Part shown: positions 46,233 through 57,500 of the stretch, piece after piece
Layout of the letters: each line of letters begins with the position of its first letter
Numbering within the stretch: the stretch's first letter is position 1
Origin: Adiantum capillus-veneris
Lineage: Eukaryota; Streptophyta; Polypodiopsida; Polypodiales; Pteridaceae
Assembly (NCBI GenBank): GCA_014529385.2
Contig: CM043954.1
Coordinates: 97,242,247-97,306,246 of the forward strand
Direction of reading: 5' to 3'
Length of the DNA: 64,000 bases
Position numbers and translations under genes: made by a program
Notes under the pieces: generated by a model
Told to the model about the DNA's origin: nothing
What the model saw: only the letters and a program-made list of their open reading frames with translations
The model's database searches: none

Positions 46233-46611
46233 ACTCTTACACATCTCTTACACACCCACCATTCTTGCACATGTGGTGTACTCCTATTCATCACAATGTT
46301 AATCGCCTCCATAAGCTCATGGAAAATAAATAGGCCCTACTACACCCCATCCTCTTTCTAATGGTAGCGGAAATTAATGAGAGTACTTTTGAGAAATTAC
46401 TTTATGAGCATAGCGGGCGAACATAATTGAAGAACAACATAGGCATAGCCATTAGTTAACTTGGCATGAATACTACTTTTGCAAGAGAGAGAATTTAGAG
46501 AACATGACGACAGTTGAGGACCGGATGTATGTGGAGCCGGTCCCCCCTCCAATAGGTATTTGTATTATGATTTCTCCCATCAAGAGAGACTTGTTACAAT
46601 ACAATCTTTGG

Positions 46612-46753
46612 GTTCCTTGTGACCTAGGTGATGCAATGAAGATGGAAAGCTTCATGCATCACAAGCATAACATAAACTTTGTGTTCCTTGTGACCTAGGT
46701 GATGCAATGAAGATGGAAAGCTTCATGCATCACAAGCATAACATAAACTTTGA
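46612..46753 (+). repeat. 71-bp perfect tandem duplication
   Basis: GTTCCTTGTGACCTAGGTGA... occurs at 46612 and again at 46683 with no difference that I can see. Confidence 0.9.
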
Positions 46754-46951
46754 AGAAAGATTTAACTATCCCAAGCCTCAGTCCCAAGACCTCAAACACC
46801 TTTGAAGGTGGAGAGAGCTAGCAGGGAATGAGGGTAGGAAAGAGGAAAAAGAAGCATTTCATAGGAGAAAGAATTAGCTCTTCACTTATCTGATAAGAGA
46901 TGGGATATGGGGGATGCAACCTTTGGAGCATGGCGTGCAGGTGCAGCAGGA

Positions 46952-46953
<2 letters not shown>

Positions 46954-47021
<68 letters not shown>
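46954..47021 (+). repeat. (GA)n microsatellite
   Basis: About 68 bp, probably within the copia-B LTR. Confidence 0.95.
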
Positions 47022-47025
<4 letters not shown>

Positions 47026-47459
47026 ACATAGCAAGATAAAAAGGACACGATATGCTTTGTATTAGAGTCTATTACATATATAAGAAACCACAAACTTGAT
47101 CATGTACACTCCACTAAACTCCACTAAACCGGTGATCTATAGCTGCATGTCTTCAAACTTGTTCTCACGGGGTTAGACACTATTGAACTCGGGCTTTCAT
47201 ACCCAACAACCCGCCCTCAAGCCCAAACCACTGACAATGGACTCGAGACAGACAGACCATGGTAGACTTCATTCATCTGAAACCATGAGTAGAAACCTCC
47301 CCCCTTGACAATAACATAGGTGTGTGTGTATACTTCCCTCAAACAACCATCAGTGTGAGATATACAAGAACCCGACCAAAGAACAAAGGGGTGGTCTTAC
47401 CACTTTTTATGTGGCAGTGTCTATAACCCATACAATTATCAAGAAATAACTGACGGGTG

Positions 47460-47750
47460 AAAGCATGTAACCTGTCATGCTTTTTCATGTCCCGGACAAT
47501 GCTAACTAGCACAATTTTGACATATGCTAACTAGTACAATAACTTGAGCTACATCTCCAAGATCTATGACATATGATATATCAATAGAAAGAACTTGAAA
47601 CAAGGAATCCAAATGTAAAACCTCCGACAAATTTTGATATTATTTGTAAAAAATTTACCAGACGCCCAACTTTTTGAAGATGTGCTAACTTGAAACTGCT
47701 AACTAGCACAAAAAGCGCGACAGGTTAACATTCTTTCACCCTGACATAAA
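47460..47750 (-). repeat. copia 3' non-coding block shared with 62.1-62.4 kb
   Basis: The reverse complement aligns with 62118-62395 (shared: GGTGAAAGAAT, GTGCTAGTTAGCA, AAATAATATCAAA, TTTTACATTTGGA, TCCTTGTTTCA, ATATATCAT, CATAGATCTT). It contains four copies of a TGCTAACTAGCA-like motif. Confidence 0.7.
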
Positions 47751-47790
47751 GGAAACATAAAGACAAACTGGAAAAATAGAGCATCACTTT

Positions 47791-48610
47791 CTATGAAAAG
47801 CATTGGTGTTGCACCATCTTCATCACCTTCAACCATATTGACCTGTCGCTTATTCTTCTTAAAGCATTTGTCCGAAGGATGATTAGTCTTTCCCCAATGG
47901 GTGCAAGGATTTTTGTTGAAACAATCCTTGGTTTGATGATTGTTGTGTCCACATATCGCACAAGTTCTAGACCTCGTTGAATTTGTAGTTGAAGTGCAAC
48001 CACGAGCTACATATGCAGTCGGTATGAACGAGCTAATTTGTGGTACTTATTTCTCTTCTTCCTGCAATGAGTTAACAATACCATCCAAAGAAGGTAGAGC
48101 ATTCTTCTCCTTTAAAATAGTGACAATTTGATGAAACTCTGTTGGTTGGCTATTCAGAGAAACGGCTATAAGATCTTCATCTCGCACATGGGCTTCAACA
48201 TAAACGAGCTGTGTTTTGATGCTCTCCAATCTATTAGCTAAATCTACAATGTTTTCATCTTCACGCATGCGAAGAGAATATAATTCCATTTTTAAACTCA
48301 TTTTTGAATACTTAGCTTTGGCACCGAAAAGCTTCTCTAACTCTATCCAGGTAGCACTTGAAGAATCAACATCATCCAAATAATGAATAAAGTCGTCTTC
48401 TAAGGAAGCTAGAATGATACCAAAAGCTTGTTCGCCTTTCCTCTATTGCTCGACAGAGAGGGCTCGACTTACTGCAACTATAGTCCCTACTTCATGGATT
48501 GTGAGAGGCTTGACCATGTTCCATAGGTTTTTCCGCATCAGGTAGCCTCTTATCTTGATCTGCCAAGTGTGTACACCGATCCCGCTGAATTTATCAAGCT
48601 TGGAAGTCAT
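47791..48610 (-). pseudogene. copia-B gag relic
   Basis: ATG at 48610 (MTSKLDKFSGIGVHTWQIKI). It reads in one frame to 48047 with one stop near 48445: WIELEKLFGAKAKYSKMSLK, LANRLESIKTQLVYVEAHVR, FHQIVTILKEKNALPSLDGI, as in copia gag (UBN2/DUF4219 type). In another frame follows a knuckle CAICGHNNHQTKDC and a damaged second one (CTHWGKTNHPSDKC, third Cys position Trp). It ends near 47770 at the deletion joint. Confidence 0.75.
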
Positions 48611-49176
48611 GATCCGATGAGGATTTGAATTTTTTGAAAATTTTGTTGCAGGCTGAAAAAGTTTGCAAATTATGGAAGCCGTATCGCTCCGAAAAAAAAT
48701 CGCAAGTCCAAATTACACATGCAAAGAGATGTTGTCCATGGAAGCTCACAAAAAAAAGGCTTATGTGTGAGGCAAGTCTTAATTGGAGAGGGTGGACAAG
48801 GGCTTGGGTGGCCAAGTGGTCAAGTGTAAAATTGAAACCTTATGTATGAAAAGGCAAGCCCAAGAAACAAGTATAGCAAGCTCTCCACTGTCTGCCGACT
48901 GTGCTGATGGCCGTTTTTTCTGCAGAGCCTCTAGAGGCCGAACCGGTAGGTGATGCAGTGTCGAAGTTATGCTCTTAGGCCATAAATAGTCCTTGAACGC
49001 ATGTGCCACATAGTTTTTACGTATAGTGAACCCCCCGTCCCTCGAGGATCCCTTTCAGCCCTTTTGCAGAAGGTGACTGCCATATATAAGAAGAAAAATT
49101 CTATATAAAATTGGATTTTTCAACTAGAAATTATCTTGATATTCTGGTTTGTCAACTAGCTCAAGGTTGAGCTGAG

Positions 49177-49208
49177 GTACTCTTTACCAACCGGTTGGTA
49201 AAGAGTAC
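49177..49208. repeat. 32-bp perfect palindrome
   Basis: GTACTCTTTACCAACC followed by its exact reverse complement GGTTGGTAAAGAGTAC. Confidence 0.92.
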
Positions 49209-49321
49209 TCAAACCAACCGGTTGGGCCTAGGTAGAAAAGGAAAAAATATGCTTGAGGTCTGAGTTGAGGTACTCAAACCAACCGGTTGGGCCTATGTAG
49301 AAAAGGAAAAAATATGCTTGA
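49207..49321 (+). repeat. direct repeat containing the palindrome core
   Basis: Two copies of about 50 bp beginning ACTCAAACCAACCGGTTGGG and ending AAAAAATATGCTTGA (49207-49258 and 49271-49321), separated by about 12 bp, with one visible difference (CCTAGG/CCTATG). Confidence 0.85.
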
Positions 49322-50440
49322 TAATTTCTTGAAACTAGTGTAGATTATTTTTCGGTTTTATTGTGAAATTTCCGGTTTTGATCTACTCAAGAGGGAATTT
49401 TGTATGTTTGTGAAAAAGATTTTTCCCGAATAGTGTCTGTAAACTTTTTACCGACATTTTAGGTGTAGGCCCTTGTACTTTAGAGTGGGCTTTTTCAAGG
49501 GCCTATGGAGAGCCCTCCAAGTCTAAAATTTTCACGTTGAGTGTTTGGGAAAGACGTGCCTCAGCTTAGCCTTGAGCCGATTGAACAATCAAAGTTCACT
49601 CGGTGAAGGGAGAGGGAGAAGGAGAAAACCTGCTAGAAAATTCAAGAATATAGAGTTAAATTGGAAAAAATTACCCATTATCTTGGAAAATTTCCTCTTT
49701 GAATCTACCTTAAAGGGAATTTTGAATGTTTGTGAAACTAATTTTTCCCGAAAGTCTTTGTGAAGGTGAAGGTGTTGTTAGAAGGAAATAAGTTTAGTGA
49801 TAATGTGTAGATTTATGGATTGAAATCTCTCTTCAAAGTTTCCTGTACACCATAAATTGTTTTGGGAAAGTGATTAGTACCGTGAGGCCGTCGAAGTTGT
49901 CCTGCCACAACTCTGCAAGGACCTTGAAAGAAAGCAGTCCCTAATAATATAGCCATCGACGCCTGCAGCTATCATTTTGATGGCATGCAGGAGGCGCGGC
50001 CTCGAGAAAGCTAATTGGGGAAGGAAGCGGCAGACGAGGCGCAGCAGGAGTCTGTTGCGGAGGGCGGCAGCCGGGGGCGATTGAGCCACTACCTCTATCC
50101 ACTCATCGCTCTGCTGCTTCACGTGGTCGTAGTGAGGATTGAGCGAGGCAGGGCATGAGCAGCAAAGTGAGGATGCTAACCAATGAGAGTGCTCTCTTTT
50201 TCCAAAGTACAAATGCTTCCTTATTTCTCTTCTTATTTTGTTTTGAGATACTAATTTTGCAAAGTACATTGTGGGATTTTGTAGACTCTCTGTTGCCCTC
50301 ACATCGCTTGAAACCAAAATTACGTTTAATCATATGGTATATTCCCATTTAGGAATAGCTTCCATGATTTGATTGCTAGTATGGGGCTATTGGAGATAGG
50401 CCTACGGTGGGTGGGCAGTTGGGCCGGTCGCAAAGAGTGA

Positions 50441-50442
<2 letters not shown>

Positions 50443-50474
<32 letters not shown>
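50443..50474 (+). repeat. (CT)n microsatellite
   Basis: About 32 bp uninterrupted. Confidence 0.93.
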
Positions 50475-50476
<2 letters not shown>

Positions 50477-50879
50477 GTAAAAGCCAACCGTGGTCTATGT
50501 GTATATGTGTCCCACAAGGGTACCTCAATAATGTCCCTTCTCTATGTCTTCAACACGTGTCTTGCTCCATTGCTTCCAAGGCAGAGATGAGAGCATGGCC
50601 CATCCCTGTCTCGATGATGGGAAGGGGAAGAGTTCGAAGCAAAAGTAGCGCGAGAGGGTGGTGCACCATAGAACACGAATGTAGGTGTAGACATGGAAGG
50701 TGGGAATATTTGGTAGGCATCTCATTAATTGATGATTTTTTTTCAATTCAAGCCAGTACTTAGACTAGGTGACCCTATTTTATTTTGAATAAAAAATCAC
50801 AAAAAAGATGAGAGTGGAAGAATTGGATGTTTCACTTAACACTATAAAACTTCAAATCATCTATCGTGGCTCTTTATCG

Positions 50880-50882
<3 letters not shown>

Positions 50883-50937
<55 letters not shown>
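50883..50937 (+). repeat. (AT)n-(AG)n compound microsatellite
   Basis: About 29 bp TA followed by about 26 bp GA. Confidence 0.93.
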
Positions 50938-51287
50938 TGTAAAAAATGGGGTGGCCAAAGAAGATAGAGGGAGACTGGAGGAAATTTGTTTGCAAATTAA
51001 ATATTATCGCGCATATTATCGCTTGTATTATTGCGTGTATTATTGCTTGTTTTATCAGACTTCGTTTTGATACTAAAATATTCAAATTTGGATACTTCTC
51101 TCTAGTTTTCTTGTGAAAAAAATTAAACAACATGATATTTATTTTCAAAAAAATGGACAAAAATTTGGTATTAGAACTTGAAATGATGGTTATTTGGTAG
51201 ATTAGGTTGCACAAGAAGGCACCTGGCCGCTCTATCACTAATGTTGGCCCACAAGTAAGACACATATCGTGCATAAAACAAAAGAGA

Positions 51288-51515
51288 CTAGCACTCTTCT
51301 CCCAAACACCACATGCATTTCACTGAAGGGATTGCATCCTTGCATTTGTCATATATTTTGAAAGGCTTCATAGAGTGTTGGCAATGAGCTCTCTTGCTAT
51401 GAAGAGGTGTTGAGCAAGAAGCACAATAAAGAAGCTCTTCTTCAAAGTAGTCTTCAATAGAGGAAGCACTCTCGCACTCCACACAACATAAAGCGATAGC
51501 TCCACTTACACCCAT
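51288..51515 (-). CDS. unknown small Cys-rich frame
   Basis: 75 codons from ATG 51515 (MGVSGAIALCCVECESASSI) to a stop at 51288. It has paired cysteines CVEC, CASC and CMWC plus scattered Cys/His (KRAHCQHSMKPF), spaced like a small zinc-binding protein. No family recognised and no supporting neighbour; it may be chance. An in-frame extension upstream to about 51635 adds a hydrophobic stretch. Confidence 0.22.
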   Translation of the reverse strand: MGVSGAIALCCVECESASSIEDYFEEELLYCASCSTPLHSKRAHCQHSMKPFKIYDKCKDAIPSVKCMWCLGEEC

Positions 51516-52192
51516 AACTCTTGAGGAATCAGGACAACAACTAAAGAAAATGTGTGAAGGTGGATGTGAGAAAGGGAGAGCAGATATAACCGCCATTATT
51601 ACCTCTAACATAATCGTGCAATGCTTTGGAGCCAAAATATGTGAATTTGAATACTTCTAATTCTAAAAAAATACAAAGCATTTGTTATTTTTCATAAATA
51701 ATTGTACAAAAAATGATAGATATTTTATCATGAAATTAATCAGACCCACTTGTAAAGCGTGCATATTCAAGCGCTTCTTTGCACTTGTAGACCAATAGAT
51801 AGACCACCCCAACAACCCTTCATAACATGGTCTAGCAAGTCAAGGAGAGACCCATCCATGTTGTGCACTCGTATAGTAGAGCTAGAAAGAAAGTTGGCAT
51901 GGTATGAGGCAAGATATGGGCCTGTAATCAAAGAAGAAATAAGCAATGCTGGTCCAAGCGATTCATCTGGCAATTGAGAATTTTGTGTATCTAAACTTAT
52001 GGTGGAGCAAGCATTGCTTATTTCTTAAATTAAATCTCAAGATTTGTAACTAGAACCTATTTTTGATATATACATCTCTATTTGTTGGAAAAAATGAACA
52101 TATCGGATGTTGTTGCAATTGTGAAAGTCTTATTCTCTCTCCCCCCCTCTCTCTCTGACAATGATAGAAAGAAGAGGGAGAGAAAGAGAGAC

Positions 52193-52194
<2 letters not shown>

Positions 52195-52240
<46 letters not shown>
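52195..52240 (+). repeat. (GA)n microsatellite
   Basis: About 46 bp, preceded by an interrupted CT run (52134-52157). Confidence 0.94.
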
Positions 52241-52245
<5 letters not shown>

Positions 52246-53743
52246 GAAGCTAAACTCCACATAGCTTTTGCATTATAGAATTAATTGTGAATATAGTAAA
52301 AACTTTATAGCTCATCCATCCCCTCAATCATAGGCACCATGTCATCAATTTCAATGCTCACATATGCATACAACAACTCCACAATTTTCAAATTATAAGA
52401 TATACACAAATCAACTGGTCGTAAAGCGCATAACCATATATGCAAGTAGTGAGCAAACTAGCTCAAAACGCATCCCACAAGAGAAACTTCCTGCAAAAAT
52501 TTGCAAAAACCTATGAAACTTGTGACTAGAAAAGTTTATAGCCGCACGAGCATATGCAAATCTCACTCCTACGAGAGTCGGTACAAGAACACTATGTTGT
52601 TTCCAAGCTGACGAAGCCTATCAAAGTGAGAGTCAAACTCGACTGCTAAACCATCAAAGAGAGAAAACATGGCGAGAACTAGGAAAAATCCAACATAATT
52701 TCCCAGGAAAATTGAGTGAAAACTCAAAAAATCTCACCAATACCTCATAAAAAATCCAAAAATGGTGCACATGCACTGTAAAAAATCTTGCAAACTGGCT
52801 CACTCTTGAAGGAGTGTGGCTCTATGAACCTATACCTATCCACAAACACTATAAACCTATGAACCTGGTACCTACAAGCTACACCTAACTCAAGTTGTAT
52901 GCGTAAATGCGTACATAATAGCACAAGACTATACAAAACCGTGCTAAAAACTGCTCTCTAGAATTCCCCACACAATCATACATAGTCTGCACTGCAAGAA
53001 GAAAGTGCAAATGAGTGCAAAAAATTGGCGAGAAATTGGCACACACTATGTTGTCGATCGGTAAGCATGTCGATCAAAAACCAAGTGCAAAGCACAACCA
53101 GAGCTTCCTCTGGTCAAAACCGCAATCTAAGAGCCATGCTCATGGGAAAAAGTACTCTATAATGGTCCGTTAGAGCCGCTATGCACCTTTGTGTGTTGTT
53201 GAAGGTGGAAATTGGGATTCATCAAAGCTTTAATGGAGTCAAAGTTGGGATGCTAGGGTGCCGGGGAATGTTCGTCGGAGCAAATTCGCTCTGGAATCGG
53301 CGTGGGAGGGATATCACCGGCAAAGCTACATTGGAGGAGATCCCAAATGCTCTCTCTCGCTCGCAATTGCTTCCAAGCCTCTGCACTGCCGCAATCTTGC
53401 AGTCTTGCACTTGATTATGTTTCTATCAATTTTTCTAGCGCTGCAGAGGTTTTCTCGATTTGCTGATGTGGCTTCCCAAAATTCACTTGCTCAATTCCAG
53501 CGATCCAAGACCTCCCTTGCTTGGCCAATCCCTACTTGATGCTGCCCAATTTTAACGTGCTTGATGCCTTGACTCTCCAATCCTTGATTGATTTGCTTTT
53601 TTGCTAAGCTTTGAATGCCCACTCACAATGTTGTCTTCAGATCTTTCCATGGCTGCCCATTACCTACTTGCTTTGCTCTGTTTATTTGCAATTGAAATTC
53701 CTTACCTTGGCTCTTGATTTGCTCAATGCCTTGAAATGCCTTG

Positions 53744-54517
53744 TGTTAAGTATGGAGCCCGATTTACCCTTGTAATTTTCAGTGGTAAAAGCGCAAATTT
53801 GTAAGGCCCCCATTATGAGGAGAAGCCATCGTGCGTGAAGGAAAATCACTCACCGGAAACCAAAATTTTCACGGACAAGAATCAGGGGCAACTTTAAAGG
53901 CCTCGGGGGCGGAGGCCCCCGAGACTTTTTTTTTCGCCGGAATATTCTTTTTCGCCGGAATATTATGGCCGGACGGCGGCCGGAAAGTGGTCGGAAAACA
54001 ACCGGTCGGTTGGCCGGTGGTCGGAAGTCAATGGCCGGTGGCCGGTGGCCGAATTCAATGGCCGGTGGCCGAATTCAAAAGCGGACTTGTCTTCTCAAGG
54101 GCGGCCACACATGGGCGGATTGGAGGGTCCGATTTGGACTTATTCCCACAAGGGAGGCTACACATGGCTGTCTCTCATAAGAGAGGGCAGCCCTTTTGGC
54201 CTATAAAAGGAGGTCATTTCTACACACATTTCATAGTGTGAAGTTGATGCAACAAGGTGAGTGTGAGGTGGTGAGAGTGAAGCAAGGCGGGAGCTCCATT
54301 AAGGGTATAATCCCTTTGTAAATTACTTCTTGTTTTGAAGTACTAAAGCCATTGAGTGGCTACTTTCCCGTGGACGTAGCCCACATTGGGTGAACCACGT
54401 ATATCGTGTGTACTCTCTCTCTCTCTCTCTACTCTATAATCTCGTGTATGTAAATCTGTCTTTCTTAATTAAGTAATCTACTCAATTATCTATTTAGCTA
54501 CGTCTTATTTCCTAACA
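53744..54517 (+). repeat. 5' LTR of copia-C
   Basis: TGTTAAGTATGGAGCCCG to ATTTCCTAACA, 774 bp. Contains a GC-rich zone with repeated GGCCGGTGGCC wording, a TATA box at 54201 and a CT run at 54413-54430. Confidence 0.95.
54201..54210 (+). promoter_or_regulatory. TATA box in copia-C LTR
   Basis: CTATAAAAGG about 310 bp before the LTR end. The same site is at 58993-59002 in the 3' LTR. Likely drives transcription of the element. Confidence 0.6.
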
Positions 54518-54519
54518 AC

Positions 54520-54531
54520 TGGTATCAGAGC
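54520..54531 (+). other. primer-binding site, initiator-Met tRNA (copia-C)
   Basis: TGGTATCAGAGC two bases after the LTR, the standard plant copia primer site. Confidence 0.9.
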
Positions 54532-54590
54532 AAGGTTTGCTCGTAGCTAAATTATCTCAAGGAAAGGATTCCTTGAATTGAGTGGGAGTT

Positions 54591-57500
54591 ATGGCGGAGG
54601 AAGGGAAGCTCAAGATTGAGAAGTTCAATGGCAAAAACTACCAACATTGGAAGATGCAGATTGAAGACTATCTCTACCAGAAGGACCTCTATTTGCCACT
54701 AGGCGGTCTTGCGAAGAAGCCCGCAACAATGGCAGATGAAGCATGGATTGTCCTTGATCGAAAGGCACTGGGAACAATCCGGTTAAGCTTGGCGTCAATG
54801 GTGGCCTTCAATGTTTCGGAGATGAAGACCACGGAGGACTTGATGAAGTCACTTTACGACTTCTACGAGAAACCATCGGCATCCAATAAGGTATTTCTTA
54901 TGAAGCGCTTGTTCAATCTAAAGATGTCAGAGAATGGTTCAGTTGCAGAACACCTAAATGACTTTAACACAAACATAAGTCAACTTCGATCAGTGAAAAT
55001 CAATTTCGATGACGAAGTACGAGCTGTCCTTATACTATCATCTCTACCGGATAGTTGGGACAGCCTTGTGATGGCTGTAAGTAATTCTATCTCTGGCACA
55101 AATACTCTTAAGTTTGATGATGTTGTGGGTGTTCTCCTAAGCGAGGAAATGCGAAGGAGAAGCACAGGAGAATCATCAAGTGCTGCACTATCAGTGGAAA
55201 CAAGAGGAAGGCCTAAGGAGAGGTTCAAAAACCAAAAGGGTCGTGATCGCTCAAGGCGGAGCAAGTCACGCACAAAGTCAGTTCTTGAATGTTGGAACTG
55301 CGGCAAGAAAGGCCACGTCAAGAAGGATTGCTGGTCCAAGAAGAAGAAGGAGACAGAGTCTCAAGACAACAAGCCAACATCGGAGGTCAATGTGGCAGGT
55401 AAAGTAGAGCAAGATGCTCTAATTCTCTCATTAGACAATGTGTCTAATTCCTGGATAGTAGATTCCGGGGCTTCATTCCATGAGAGACCACACAAGCAAC
55501 ATTTCCAAGACTACACTAAAGGTAATTTTGGGTATGTATACTTGGGAGATGATGAAGCTTGTGAGATTGTCGGCAAGGGTACAGTTTCTGTCAAAACTGC
55601 TAACGGAAATGAATGGAAGCTTAAAGATGTTAGGCATGTTCCTTCTCTTCGCAAAAATTTGATCTCTACAGGACAATTGGACGATGAAGGTCACAACATT
55701 GCATTCGGAAACAAACGGTGGAAGATCTCAAAGGGATCTTTGGTGGTTTCCAAGGGTGAAAAAGTCGGTACACTTTACTTGTGTACTGTTAGCACGCAAC
55801 CTTCAGCTTGTGCAGCAACTACAGAAGTTGACAGTGTGGTGTGGCACTACCGACTTGGGCATATGAGTGCAAAAGGAATGCAAATCCTTCAAACAAAGAA
55901 GCTTCTACCAGGTTTGAAAGAAGTGGACTTAGAGTTCTGTGAAAATTGTGTTTATGGTAAACAAAAGAGGGTAAAATTTCAAAAATCAGGAAATGAAAGA
56001 AAGAATAAAAAACTTGAGTTGGTTCATTCTGATGTTTGGGGTCCTGCAAGTACACCATCACTTGGTGGCTCATTGTACTATGTAACATTCATAGACGATG
56101 CGACTAGAAAAACATGGGTTTATGTCATGAAGAATAAATCCGATGTATTTTCCATATTTCAAAGGTGGAAAGCCTTTGTGGAGAATGAAACAGGTACCAA
56201 GGTTAAATGCCTCAGATCCGACAATGGAGGCGAATATTGCAGCCAAGCTTTTGAAAGCTTTTGTGCTAGCAATGGCATTCGGAGGCAAAGGACAACCCCA
56301 AGGACACCTCAACAAAATGGGATTTCGGAAAGGATGAACAGGACAATCATGGAACGAGCACGAAGCATGCGGCTACATGCAGGCCTACCACTTGAACTTT
56401 GGGCAGAAGCTGTAAGTACGTCTGTGTACTTAATCAATCGGTCACCCTCAACGGCATTGGATGGGGGAGTTCCAGAAGAGGCATGGACAGGTAAACCGGT
56501 GAATTATGCATTTCTCAAAGTGTTTGGGTGTGAGGCTTTCATGCACATAGATAGAAGCCTAAGATCAAAGTTAGATGCAAAGTCCAAAAAGTGTTTCTTC
56601 ATTGGCTATGGAGAAGGAGACTTTGGGTATCGCCTATGGAATCCTGAAGATGGTAAAATCTTAAGGAGTAGGGATGTAATTTTTAACGAACAAAATATGT
56701 ACAAAGATTACTTGGAAAGAAAACAAACAAAAGAAACAGGTGATGAGTACATGGAGCTTGAGGACAGTGAAGACTCAAGGACTGCAAACGGTGACAATGT
56801 GCAACAACGTCAACCAAATGAGGAGCCTCAACCTATTCCCCGAAGATCTACAAGAGCAAGTAGACCTCCAGAAAGGTTTGTTCCTTCCTTCAACCATCTC
56901 TTGATCTCAGATTCTGGAGAGCCTGAATCATATGAAGAAGCTATGCAACATGAATCCAAAGAAGAATGGACGAAGAGCATGCAAGTGGAGATGGACTCAC
57001 TACATCACAACCAAACATGGGAGTTGGTTGAGTTGCCTAAAGGTAAGCGGGCACTTCAAAACAAATGGGTGTACAAGATAAAGGAAGAAGAAGGTGGGAA
57101 GAAAAGGTACAAGTCTAGGCTTGTGGTAAAAGGTTTTTCTCAAAAGAAAGGTATTGACTTCAATGAAATATTTTCTCCTGTTGTAAAAATAAACTCAATT
57201 AGGCTTGTCTTAAGCCTTGTGGCTGCTCATGATCTAAATCTCGAGCAAATGGATGTAAATACGGCATTCCCTCACGGTGACTTAGAGGAGGAAATCTACA
57301 TGCTTCAACCAAAGGGGTATGAAGTAAAAGGTAAGCAGAAAATGGTTTGCAGATTAAAGAAGAGCTTGTATGGTTTAAAGCAAGCATCAAGACAATGGTA
57401 CTTGAAGTTTGATCGATGGATGTTGGATCATGGATTCACAAGATGCAACTCGGATCACTGCGTCTACACGAAGAATTTGGGAGATGGGAAATTCATCATC

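Larger units (their letters stand above)
46954..48610 (-). mobile_element. internally deleted copia relic (copia-B)
   Basis: Minus strand: gag with zinc knuckle (48610-47791), then an abrupt jump to the 3' end of a pol gene and its 3' non-coding region (47750-47460), then a purine tract (47209-47224, GGGCTTGAGGGCGGGT on minus) and a candidate LTR start TGTTGGGTATGAAAG at 47208 running down into a GA array. Protease, integrase and RT are absent. The left limit is not fixed. Confidence 0.55.
48611..53743. other. non-coding interval
   Basis: No recognisable gene apart from one weak Cys-rich frame at 51288-51515. Contains a perfect palindrome and direct repeats near 49.2 kb, diverged direct copies of a GGGAATTTTG(T/A)ATGTTTGTGA block at about 49392 and 49716, and several CT/GA arrays. 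52260-53160 is A-rich unique-looking DNA. 53500-53740 repeats 'TTGATGCCTTGACTC'-like phrases that continue past the copia insertion. Confidence 0.5.

Noticed and set aside
46612-46753. CRISPR-like or satellite array
   Set aside because: Only two adjacent 71-bp copies without spacers; a simple tandem duplication.
53831-54241. 136-codon frame inside the copia-C LTR, repeated at 58623
   Set aside because: Lies in untranslated LTR sequence, is made of the GC-rich LTR repeats, and appears twice only because the LTR does.
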